Assembly: GCA_902761375.1 (NCBI GenBank)
Contig: CACWKB010000010.1
Span: 1-33,329 of the forward strand
DNA: 33,329 bases
Origin: an uncultured Ruminococcus sp.
Lineage (GTDB): Bacteria > Bacillota > Clostridia > Oscillospirales > Acutalibacteraceae
Direction of reading: 5' to 3'
Position 1 is the stretch's first letter. Every line of letters begins with the position of its first letter. The notes beneath the pieces are model-generated. The model was not told the origin of the DNA, ran no database searches, and saw nothing but the letters and a program-made list of their open reading frames with translations. The position numbers were made by a program, and so were the translations under genes. Of the stretch, positions 7,471 to 14,563 are shown piece after piece.

Positions 7471-7511
7471 AAAACCGCCTCCGAACGGAACACTACATTC
7501 GGAGGTGTTTT
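7471..7511 (+). promoter_or_regulatory. Hairpin covering the yqzL ribosome site (also terminator-like)
   Basis: Arm 7471-7485 pairs with 7498-7511 over 14 pairs with one bulge and one G-T pair, around a 12-base loop. The 3' arm contains the only Shine-Dalgarno (GGAGGTG, 7501-7507) of the small gene starting at 7513, so the folded form would hide it. Four T at the end also make it a weak terminator for era. Confidence 0.7.
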
Positions 7512-7512
7512 G

Positions 7513-7668
7513 ATGGACGAATGGTATATGTGGCAGATATTTTTCACAACGGGCAGCGTGCTGGATTACATCCGCTACAAAAGCATACAGGACGGCAAAA
7601 ACCCCGGCGTTGATACCGTTATGCGGGAGAGCATCGATGAAATTTCAAACCCACGGTCTGATCATTAA
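7513..7668 (+). CDS. yqzL: YqzL-like small protein between era and recO
   Basis: A 51-residue protein beginning MDEWYMWQIFFTTGSVLDYI. The aromatic start, TG turn and Y-x2-YK pattern resemble YqzL, a short uncharacterised family found between era and recO in Bacillus. GGAGGTG lies 5 bases upstream of the ATG. The end overlaps the recO start by 32 bases in another frame, so recO may be translationally coupled to it. The function is unknown; the family call rests on pattern and position. Confidence 0.75.
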   Translation: MDEWYMWQIFFTTGSVLDYIRYKSIQDGKNPGVDTVMRESIDEISNPRSDH

Positions 7669-8377
7669 GGAACAGAATATCAGCGAGCAGGACAAGGCGG
7701 TGACGATCCTGACCGGCTCTCACGGGGTGCTGCGCGCCTTTGTGCGCGGAGGCAAGAGCCTCAAAAGCGGCAAGGCGGCTCCGACCTCGCTGCTCAGCTA
7801 TTCGCGCCTGACGCTGTACAAAGGACGCGAGAGCTACAGCGTAGGCGACGCTCAGACCGAGAAGATATTCTCGAGGCTTCGGTCGGACGTGAGGAAAATG
7901 TGCCTCGCGCAGTATTTCTGCGAGCTTGTGCTGACGATATGTCCGCGCGAGCAGCCCGCCGAGGCTTACTTACGGCTCATGCTCAACTCGCTTTACCTGA
8001 TATCCGAGGACAAGCGCCCCGAGCTGCTGGTAAAGGCGTGCCTTGAAATGCGCATGGCGGCGATGGCGGGCTATCTGCCCGACCTCGTCATGTGCCGAGG
8101 CTGCGGAAAATACACCGACAGCGTCATGTATTTTCTTCCCGGGACGGGCGAGCTCAAATGTCCCGACTGCCGCGAGAGCGGCCACGGAGCGGTCGAGCTG
8201 AGCGGCTCCGCGCTCACAGCCCTGCGCCACACCGTCTACGCCGACGATGATAAGCTCTTCTCCTTCTCGCTGGGCGCCGAGGGGCTTCAAGCCCTCAACC
8301 AAGCGAGCGAGGCATACTTGCGCTGTCGGTTTGAGAAGGATTTTCAAACCCTGATTTTTTATAAAACGATTTCTTAG
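7637..8377 (+). CDS. recO: DNA repair protein RecO
   Basis: A 246-residue RecFOR-pathway protein that anneals DNA and loads RecA on SSB-coated strands. It has an N-terminal OB-fold (MKFQTHGLIIKEQNISEQDK) and a zinc site CRGCG...CPDC in the C-terminal half. I start at ATG 7637 because GGGAGA lies 7 bases upstream and RecO proteins normally begin here; the longer frame from 7610 has no ribosome site. Confidence 0.95.
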   Translation: MKFQTHGLIIKEQNISEQDKAVTILTGSHGVLRAFVRGGKSLKSGKAAPTSLLSYSRLTLYKGRESYSVGDAQTEKIFSRLRSDVRKMCLAQYFCELVLTICPREQPAEAYLRLMLNSLYLISEDKRPELLVKACLEMRMAAMAGYLPDLVMCRGCGKYTDSVMYFLPGTGELKCPDCRESGHGAVELSGSALTALRHTVYADDDKLFSFSLGAEGLQALNQASEAYLRCRFEKDFQTLIFYKTIS

Positions 8378-8385
8378 GACATATT

Positions 8386-10749
8386 ATGAACAGACACTAT
8401 ATAACACTTGAATTGGACAAAATTCTCGGGCGGCTCGCCGCGCTGACATCCCTTGAGGACGCAAAGCAGGCGGCGCTTGCGCTTGAGCCGCAGGTCGAGC
8501 TCTCAAAGGCGGAGCTGCTGCTGAGGCAGACCGACGACGCGGTCGCCCTGAGCGGACGCTTCGGAGCGCCCTCGTTCGGAGGCGCGTCGAGCTGCGCGGG
8601 CTTTCTGCGCCGAGCCGAGGCGGGCGGCTGCCTTTCGACCTACGAGCTGCTGCGCATCGCCGCGACGCTCCACACGATACGCACCGTCAGGGAATGGCAT
8701 TCGCGCTGCGCCTCGGTAGAGACCGCGCTCGACGGCTATTTCAGCGGACTCATTTCGAATAAATTCCTCGAGGACAAGATCAACAACGCTATCCTCAGCG
8801 AGGACGAGATCTCGGACAAGGCGAGTCCGGCGCTTTCGGACATTCGCCGCAAGATCCGCACCGCGTCCTCAAAGGCGCGCGAGACCCTCGACAAGATAAT
8901 CCACAGCTCACAGTACATAAAATACCTGCAGGAGGCTATCGTCACCCAGCGCGACGGCAGATACGTCGTGCCGGTCAAGAGCGAGTGCCGCAACAATGTG
9001 CCCGGTCTAGTCCACGACACCTCCTCGAGCGGTCAGACCGTGTTCATCGAGCCGATGGGCGTGGTTCAGGCGAACAACGACATCAAGGTGCTGCGCGGCA
9101 AGGAGGAGGAGGAGATCGAGCGCATCCTCTTTGAGCTCAGCGCGGCGGCAGGCGAATTTGCCGACGCGATAATCCGCAGCTACCAAAACCTCTGCACCCT
9201 CAACCTGATTTTCGCCAAGGCGGAGCTCGCCTATTCCATGCGCGCCTCAAAGCCCGTCCTCAACGACAGGGGCGTGATCAATCTGAAGCAGGCGCGTCAT
9301 CCGCTCATCCCAAAGGAGCGCGCGGTGCCGATCGACATCCGCCTCGGCTCCGAATTCGATACCCTCGTCATCACGGGTCCCAACACGGGCGGCAAGACCG
9401 TCACGCTCAAAACGCTCGGGCTGCTCACACTGATGGCGATGTGCGGTCTGCTCGTGCCCTGCGCCGACAACAGCGAGCTGAGCGTGTTTCGCAGGGTGCT
9501 GGTCGATATCGGCGACGAGCAGAGCATCGAGCAGTCGCTCTCGACCTTCTCGGCTCACATGACGAACATCATCCAAATACTGAAGCTTGCCAACGCCGGC
9601 GCGCTCTGCCTGATAGACGAGCTCGGCGCAGGCACCGACCCCGTTGAGGGCGCGGCGCTGGCGATAGCGATCCTGGAGCGGCTGCGCACTCAGCACGCCA
9701 AGATCGCCTCGACCACCCACTACGCGGAATTGAAGGAGTTTGCCCTGCGCACCGAGGGCGTCGAAAACGGCTGCTGCGAGTTCGATGTGGCGACCCTGAA
9801 GCCCACCTACCGCCTGCTGATCGGCGTTCCCGGCAAGAGCAACGCCTTTGCGATCTCCAAGCGGCTCGGCATGGACGCGGCGGTGGTCGAGCGCGCAAAG
9901 GAGCTGGTGTCCTCCGAGAGCCGCCAGTTCGAGGACGTCGTCGGAAAGCTCGAGCAGCAGAGGCAGAGCCTCGAGCGGCAGGTCGAGAACGCAAACCGCC
10001 TCACGGCAAAGGCGAACGCCGAAAAGCAGAAGGCAGAGAACGAGGCTCGCCGCGCCAAGCAGGACGCGGAGCGCGAGCTTGAACGCGCCAAGCAGGAGGC
10101 GCAGCGGATAGTCTCGCAGACAAGGGCGAGAGCCGACGCGCTCGTCGAGGAGCTCGAGAAGGCTCGCCGCGAAAAGGAGATGAGCGCCGAGCAGCGCTCT
10201 CAGCTTCGCCGCGACATCAGCCAAATGGAGGCTCACGCCGATCCCGTAGCCCTCAAAAACACACCCGACGAGGAATACAAGCTGCCCCGTCCGCTCAAGG
10301 TGGGCGACGAGGTGCTGATATACGACATCGACAAGAACGCAACCGTTTTGGCGCCGCCCAACAAGGACGGTCAGGTGCTCGTTCAGGCGGGAATAATCAA
10401 GACCCGCGTGGATATAAAGAATCTCAGGCTGCTGAAATCTCAGATAAAGCCGCGAGCCGACCGCTTCTCAAAGACCCGGAGCGTACCGAGCCGCATGGAC
10501 GTTCGCCCCGAGACCGAGGTCGACGTGCGCGGTCAGACTGCATTCGACGCGATACAGATCGTCGATAAGGCGATAGACAACGCGCTGCTCTCGGGCGTTA
10601 CAAAGCTTACGATCATCCACGGCAAGGGCACGGGCGTGCTCCGCCGCGAGATCAATATGCATCTGAAAACCCATAAAAGCGTCAAGTCCAAGCGCCTCGG
10701 AACCTTCGGCGAGGGCGAGGACGGCGTCACGATAGTTGAACTTAAATAG
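8386..10749 (+). CDS. mutS2: MutS2 ATPase with Smr domain (collided-ribosome splitting factor)
   Basis: 787 residues. A MutS-like core has Walker A GPNTGGKT from about residue 331 and Walker B LIDELGAGTDP. It is followed by a long charged coiled-coil (about 515-620) and a C-terminal Smr domain starting DVRGQTAF (about 713) with IIHGKGTG. In Bacillus, MutS2 (RqcU) senses collided ribosomes and splits them; in Helicobacter it suppresses recombination. It lacks the mismatch-recognition domain of MutS. It begins 8 bases after recO and is followed by rimM. Confidence 0.96.
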   Translation: MNRHYITLELDKILGRLAALTSLEDAKQAALALEPQVELSKAELLLRQTDDAVALSGRFGAPSFGGASSCAGFLRRAEAGGCLSTYELLRIAATLHTIRTVREWHSRCASVETALDGYFSGLISNKFLEDKINNAILSEDEISDKASPALSDIRRKIRTASSKARETLDKIIHSSQYIKYLQEAIVTQRDGRYVVPVKSECRNNVPGLVHDTSSSGQTVFIEPMGVVQANNDIKVLRGKEEEEIERILFELSAAAGEFADAIIRSYQNLCTLNLIFAKAELAYSMRASKPVLNDRGVINLKQARHPLIPKERAVPIDIRLGSEFDTLVITGPNTGGKTVTLKTLGLLTLMAMCGLLVPCADNSELSVFRRVLVDIGDEQSIEQSLSTFSAHMTNIIQILKLANAGALCLIDELGAGTDPVEGAALAIAILERLRTQHAKIASTTHYAELKEFALRTEGVENGCCEFDVATLKPTYRLLIGVPGKSNAFAISKRLGMDAAVVERAKELVSSESRQFEDVVGKLEQQRQSLERQVENANRLTAKANAEKQKAENEARRAKQDAERELERAKQEAQRIVSQTRARADALVEELEKARREKEMSAEQRSQLRRDISQMEAHADPVALKNTPDEEYKLPRPLKVGDEVLIYDIDKNATVLAPPNKDGQVLVQAGIIKTRVDIKNLRLLKSQIKPRADRFSKTRSVPSRMDVRPETEVDVRGQTAFDAIQIVDKAIDNALLSGVTKLTIIHGKGTGVLRREINMHLKTHKSVKSKRLGTFGEGEDGVTIVELK

Positions 10750-10766
10750 ATCACCGAGGTGGATAA

Positions 10767-11285
10767 ATGAAAAAACGGTTTTTGGAAACGGGAAAGATAG
10801 TCGGCACTCACGGCGTAAGGGGCGAGGTGCGCATAGAGCCGTGGTGCGATTCACCCGCGTTTTTGGCTTCTTTTAAAAAGCTGTATTTGGACGAGAGGGG
10901 CGAGACCTTCATCGAGGTCACGAGCCGTCCCCACAAAAACATCGCGCTTGCTAGGATAAAGGGCATTGACACCATCGAGGCTGCCGAGCGGCTGAGAGGG
11001 AAGATAGTCTATATCGACCGCGGCGACGTGCATCTCGAGGAGGGCGCGCACTTTGTTCAGGATCTGATCGGCCTCGAGGTACTCGACGCCGACGATCCCC
11101 AAAAGCGCTACGGCAAGCTAACCGACGTTATCCGCACCGGCGCGAACGACGTTTACGAGATCACCGACGACGGCGGAAAGACCTACCTTGCGCCCGTGAT
11201 CGACGAGGTGGTCATAAAGATCGACGTCGACGGCGGCTTTGTGCTGCTGCGCCCAATGAAAGGAATATTTGACGATGAGGATTGA
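10767..11285 (+). CDS. rimM: Ribosome maturation factor RimM
   Basis: 172 residues. The N-terminal RimM barrel begins ETGKIVGTHGVRGEVRI; the C-terminal PRC-barrel includes DLIGLEVLD and ends DEVVIKIDVDGGFVLLRPMKGIFDDED. It helps mature the 30S head and binds S19. GAGGTGG lies just before the ATG. Its 3' end overlaps trmD by 11 bases. Confidence 0.96.
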   Translation: MKKRFLETGKIVGTHGVRGEVRIEPWCDSPAFLASFKKLYLDERGETFIEVTSRPHKNIALARIKGIDTIEAAERLRGKIVYIDRGDVHLEEGAHFVQDLIGLEVLDADDPQKRYGKLTDVIRTGANDVYEITDDGGKTYLAPVIDEVVIKIDVDGGFVLLRPMKGIFDDED

Positions 11286-11991
11286 TATCATCACGCTGTT
11301 TCCCGAGATGTTCGCGCCCGTGCTGGGCGACAGCATAATCGGGCGCGCCCAAAAGAGCGGCGCGGTCGAGATACACACCCACCAGCTCCGCGACTTTGCC
11401 TTCGACAAGCACCGCCGCGTCGACGACACGCCCTACGGAGGCGGCATGGGTATGCTGATGATGGCGGAGCCGATCGCGCTGTGCTTCGAGAGCATCTGCC
11501 GTGAAACGGGAAAGCGTCCGTATTTTATCTATATGTCGCCCCAGGGCGAGACGCTCAGGCAGAGCAGACTGCGCGAGCTTTCCGCTCTCGACAGCATCTG
11601 CGTGCTCTGCGGCCACTACGAGGGGGTCGATCAGCGCGTGCTCGACAGCCTGATCGACGAGGAGATCTCGATCGGTGACTATGTGCTGACGGGAGGCGAG
11701 CTCCCGGCGATGGTCTTTACGGACGCGCTCTGCCGCATGGTGCCGGGCGTTTTATCCAACAACGAGTGCTTCACCGAGGAGAGCCATTTCAACGGGATGC
11801 TCGAATATCCCCAGTACACCAAGCCCGCTCTATGGCGCGGGATGGCGGTGCCCGAGGTGCTGCTGAGCGGACATCACGCCAACATCGAACGCTGGCGCAG
11901 GGAGAAAAGCATGGAGAATACCCGCCTTAAAAGACCCGATTTGCTCGGCTCTGACGGACGATCTGACGGCGACCCTGCCGAGAACGGATGA
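11275..11991 (+). CDS. trmD: tRNA (guanine-37-N1) methyltransferase TrmD
   Basis: 238 residues. It methylates G37 next to the anticodon of CNN-reading tRNAs (including tRNA-Pro GGG, encoded at 33231) to prevent frameshifting. The SPOUT knot signatures are GGGMGMLMMAEPI, LCGHYEGVDQRV and SIGDYVLTGGELPAM. I start at ATG 11275 (MRIDIITLFPEMF), which fits the family, with AAAGGA upstream inside rimM; the TTG at 11269 is less likely. No rplS follows, although that is usual in Firmicutes. Confidence 0.96.
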   Translation: MRIDIITLFPEMFAPVLGDSIIGRAQKSGAVEIHTHQLRDFAFDKHRRVDDTPYGGGMGMLMMAEPIALCFESICRETGKRPYFIYMSPQGETLRQSRLRELSALDSICVLCGHYEGVDQRVLDSLIDEEISIGDYVLTGGELPAMVFTDALCRMVPGVLSNNECFTEESHFNGMLEYPQYTKPALWRGMAVPEVLLSGHHANIERWRREKSMENTRLKRPDLLGSDGRSDGDPAENG

Positions 11992-12010
11992 TTCTGTCAA
12001 ATTCTATCGT

Positions 12011-12026
12011 AATATTGCACAATATT
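12011..12026. promoter_or_regulatory. Palindrome AATATTG-CA-CAATATT upstream of ptsH, candidate operator
   Basis: Perfect 7-base arms around a central CA. The core TTGCACAA (12015-12022) is also found upstream of the dockerin gene (14381-14388) and of the surface protein gene (30916-30923). Here it ends 57 bases before the -35 box. The rest of the 190-base gap after trmD holds the promoter and leader; I see no clear trmD terminator. Confidence 0.5.
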
Positions 12027-12079
12027 CAGAGAAAAACTTCTACATAGGGTGAAACTTCAGACGAAATTGAAATTGAATA

Positions 12080-12108
12080 TTGACCTCTGTAAAAAAAACG
12101 ATTATAAT
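12080..12108 (+). promoter_or_regulatory. Sigma-A promoter for ptsH
   Basis: TTGACC (12080-12085), a 17-base gap, then TATAAT (12103-12108). The predicted start near 12115 gives a leader of about 68 bases ending in AGAGGG before the ATG. Confidence 0.9.
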
Positions 12109-12182
12109 AGTTACTGCAAAGCTTGAATATATAAGCGATTGATTATCATACTATCTATTATGACAGAGAAGAGGGTACTTTT

Positions 12183-12446
12183 ATGTATGTTAAGGAAGTT
12201 TTAGTACAGAACAAAGCAGGTCTACACGCTCGTCCCGCGACCTTCTTTATTCAGAAGGCGAATGAGTACAAGTCCACCATTTGGGTTGAGAAGGAAGAGC
12301 GCCGCGTGAACGCCAAGAGTCTTTTGGGCGTGCTTTCGCTGGGAATCATCGGCGGCACCACCATCAAGATCATCGCTGACGGTTCTGACGAGAACGAGGC
12401 TGTCGAGGGTCTGGTCGCCCTTGTAGATTCGGGCTTCGCCGAATAA
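12183..12446 (+). CDS. ptsH: Phosphocarrier protein HPr
   Basis: An 87-residue HPr. KAGLHARPA carries H15, the PEP-dependent phosphorylation site, and NAKSLLGVLSLGI carries S46, the site for HPr kinase, so it can serve in both sugar PTS transport and carbon catabolite repression with CcpA. It is a single-gene unit between its own promoter and a strong terminator. No PTS enzyme I or II genes are visible here, so the regulatory role may be the main one (inference). Confidence 0.95.
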   Translation: MYVKEVLVQNKAGLHARPATFFIQKANEYKSTIWVEKEERRVNAKSLLGVLSLGIIGGTTIKIIADGSDENEAVEGLVALVDSGFAE

Positions 12447-12469
12447 TTTCCATTTCATTTTGATACCGA

Positions 12470-12498
12470 AGGGCGGAGTATATCCGCCCTGTTTTTTT
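12470..12498 (+). terminator. Intrinsic terminator after ptsH
   Basis: AGGGCGGA (12470-12477) pairs with TCCGCCCT (12483-12490) around GTATA, followed by G and seven T. It ends only 13 bases before the uvrC ATG. Confidence 0.92.
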
Positions 12499-12511
12499 GT
12501 GTGGTGAGAAC

Positions 12512-14338
12512 ATGAATCCAAAGCTGCCCGAGCTCCGCAAAAAGGCGATGGCGCTGCCGCTTTTGCCGGGAGTATATATAATGCACGCCTCGGACGGAGG
12601 TATAATCTATATCGGCAAGGCAAAGGCGCTCAAAAACCGCGTCAGTCAATATTTCGGCTCACAGAACAACCATCCCGACAAGGTGCGCAGGATGGTCGAC
12701 AACGTGGACGACTTCGAGTATATAATAACCGACAGCGAATTTGAGGCGCTGATACTGGAGTGCAGCCTAATCAAGCAGCACACGCCCAAGTACAACATCC
12801 TGCTCAAGGACGACAAGGGCTACAGCTACATCCGCGTGTCTCCCGGGGACTGGGGCAGGCTGAGCTGCGCGCTCCAAAAGGCGGATGACGGCGCAAGGTA
12901 TATCGGACCCTACACGAGCAGCTTTTATGTCAAGAGCGCCGTGGAGGAGGCGAATAAGATATTCATGCTCCCGACCTGCAACCGCCGCTTTCCGCAGGAT
13001 TTCGGCAAGGCGCGGCCGTGCCTGAATTACCACATCAAGCAGTGCATGGCTCCCTGCACCGGCAGGGTGAAGCTCGCCGATTACCGCGAGAGCCTCGGTC
13101 TGGCGCTCGATTTTCTGAAGGGCGGCTCGTCCGAATCCATAAAGCAGCTCACCGTTCAGATGGAGGAGGCTGCCGAAAACCTCGAGTTTGAGCGCGCCGC
13201 GCGGATACGCGACAAGATCAACGCGGTCAAAAAGCTGAGCGGCCGCCAAAAGGTCGTAGCCAACAAGGTACTCAGCGAGGACGTTATCGCGGGCTTTTCG
13301 GACGGCGGCAGGACCTGCTATCAGGTGTTCCGCTATGACGAGGGACGGCTGTTCGACCGCGAGAGCTTTATTTTTGACAGCGGCGACAGCGACACCGAGC
13401 CCGAGGAATTTTTGGTGAGCTACTACACCCTCAGGCGCGATATTCCTAAGCAGATCGCCCTTGACCGCGAGCTTGACGGAAAAGAGGAGCTCGAACGCTG
13501 GCTGAGCGAGAAGCGCGGCGGCAAGGTCGCGCTCACCGTCCCGCAGCGCGGCGAGCAGGCGAAGCTTGTAGCCATGTGCCGCTCGAACGCCGCCGAGGCG
13601 CTGGCTCAGCAAAAGGGCGCCACCGTGCGCGAATTCGGCGTGCTCGAGGAGCTTCGGGAGCTGCTCGGTCTTGATAAGCTGCCCGAATACATCGAGAGCT
13701 ACGATATCTCGAACCTCAGCGGCAGCGAAAACGTCGCGGGAATGGTCGTATATCAAAACGGAAGACCGCTCAAATCCGCCTACCGCAAATTCAAGATAAA
13801 GGGCTTTGAGGGTCAGGACGACTACGCCTCGATGGCTGAGGTGCTGACGCGCCGCTTTGAGGAATATGAAAGTGAAAAGGACAGCGGCGAGGGCTTCGGC
13901 AGACTGCCCGACCTGATCCTGCTCGACGGCGGCAAGGGACAGGTCGCAGCGGTGCGAGAGGTCATGCTCAAAATGAACCTCGACGTGCCTCTGTTCGGCA
14001 TGGTCAAGGACGATAAGCACCGCACCAGAGCCGTCACGGGCGACGGCGGAGAGATAGCGATCAGCTCCCGCAGAGCCGTGTTCACTTTCCTCAGCAAGCT
14101 CCAGGACGAGGTTCACCGCTTCGCGATCGGCTACCACCACACCAGGCGGAAAAATGCGACATTCAAAAGCTCGCTGACTCAGATCGAGGGCATAGGCGAG
14201 GTCAGGGCGCGCGCGCTGCTAAAGCACTTTCGCACGATCGAGAATATCTCTAACGCCGATCTCAGCGAGCTCGAAGCTGCTCCCGGCATGACCCGCGACT
14301 CTGCGCTTGCGGTTTATCACTGGTTTCACGACAATTGA
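12512..14338 (+). CDS. uvrC: UvrABC excinuclease subunit C
   Basis: 608 residues. The GIY-YIG nuclease domain (GVYIMHASDGGIIYIGKA, about 21-38) makes the 3' cut. A UVR domain (about 200-235) contacts UvrB. The RNase H-like domain, with ILLDGGKGQ, makes the 5' cut. C-terminal helix-hairpin-helix motifs (IEGIGEVRARALLKHF) bind DNA. I start at ATG 12512, preceded by GGTGAG; the TTG at 12497 lies inside the ptsH terminator. No separate promoter is visible, so it may depend on read-through past that terminator. Confidence 0.96.
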   Translation: MNPKLPELRKKAMALPLLPGVYIMHASDGGIIYIGKAKALKNRVSQYFGSQNNHPDKVRRMVDNVDDFEYIITDSEFEALILECSLIKQHTPKYNILLKDDKGYSYIRVSPGDWGRLSCALQKADDGARYIGPYTSSFYVKSAVEEANKIFMLPTCNRRFPQDFGKARPCLNYHIKQCMAPCTGRVKLADYRESLGLALDFLKGGSSESIKQLTVQMEEAAENLEFERAARIRDKINAVKKLSGRQKVVANKVLSEDVIAGFSDGGRTCYQVFRYDEGRLFDRESFIFDSGDSDTEPEEFLVSYYTLRRDIPKQIALDRELDGKEELERWLSEKRGGKVALTVPQRGEQAKLVAMCRSNAAEALAQQKGATVREFGVLEELRELLGLDKLPEYIESYDISNLSGSENVAGMVVYQNGRPLKSAYRKFKIKGFEGQDDYASMAEVLTRRFEEYESEKDSGEGFGRLPDLILLDGGKGQVAAVREVMLKMNLDVPLFGMVKDDKHRTRAVTGDGGEIAISSRRAVFTFLSKLQDEVHRFAIGYHHTRRKNATFKSSLTQIEGIGEVRARALLKHFRTIENISNADLSELEAAPGMTRDSALAVYHWFHDN

Positions 14339-14375
14339 TCAGCGCTTAGATAACCGTTAGCCATAATGCTCTTCG

Positions 14376-14394
14376 TTGTTTTGCACAAAAACAA
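14376..14394. promoter_or_regulatory. Near-palindrome with TTGCACAA core upstream of the starch operon
   Basis: TTGTTTTGCACAAAAACAA has arms TTGTTTT and AAAACAA. Its 14 bases at 14379-14392 (TTTTGCACAAAAAC) are identical to 30914-30927 upstream of the surface protein gene. It lies 170 bases before the dockerin gene start. Confidence 0.5.
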
Positions 14395-14462
14395 AGCCTG
14401 ATTTTTGGCAGAGAAAAAAATATTAAATTCTTTTTCGGAAAAAAGAAAAGTGCACGTTATTG

Positions 14463-14473
14463 TAAAATAAAAT
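14463..14473 (+). promoter_or_regulatory. Weak -10 candidates for the dockerin/amylase operon
   Basis: Two overlapping TAAAAT hexamers (14463-14468 and 14468-14473) lie in an AT-rich stretch with no -35 match upstream, so the promoter, if real, may need an activator. The leader after it holds a small hairpin (CAGCA/TGCTG near 14490). The rest of the 14339-14563 gap shows no gene and no clear uvrC terminator. Confidence 0.35.
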
Positions 14474-14563
14474 AGCAATTTTGGGACAGCAGGATTGCTG
14501 CGCTTTTGCGTGGTATGCGCTGACCAACGGCCCCATCTTTAATGAAAACGGAGGAACATCATT

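Noticed and set aside
12767-14140. 457-codon minus-strand open frame inside uvrC
   Set aside because: Antisense shadow of uvrC caused by codon bias; no ribosome site or recognisable domain.
14340-14563. Riboswitch in the leader of the dockerin gene
   Set aside because: Only a short weak hairpin is visible and no conserved riboswitch core could be recognised.
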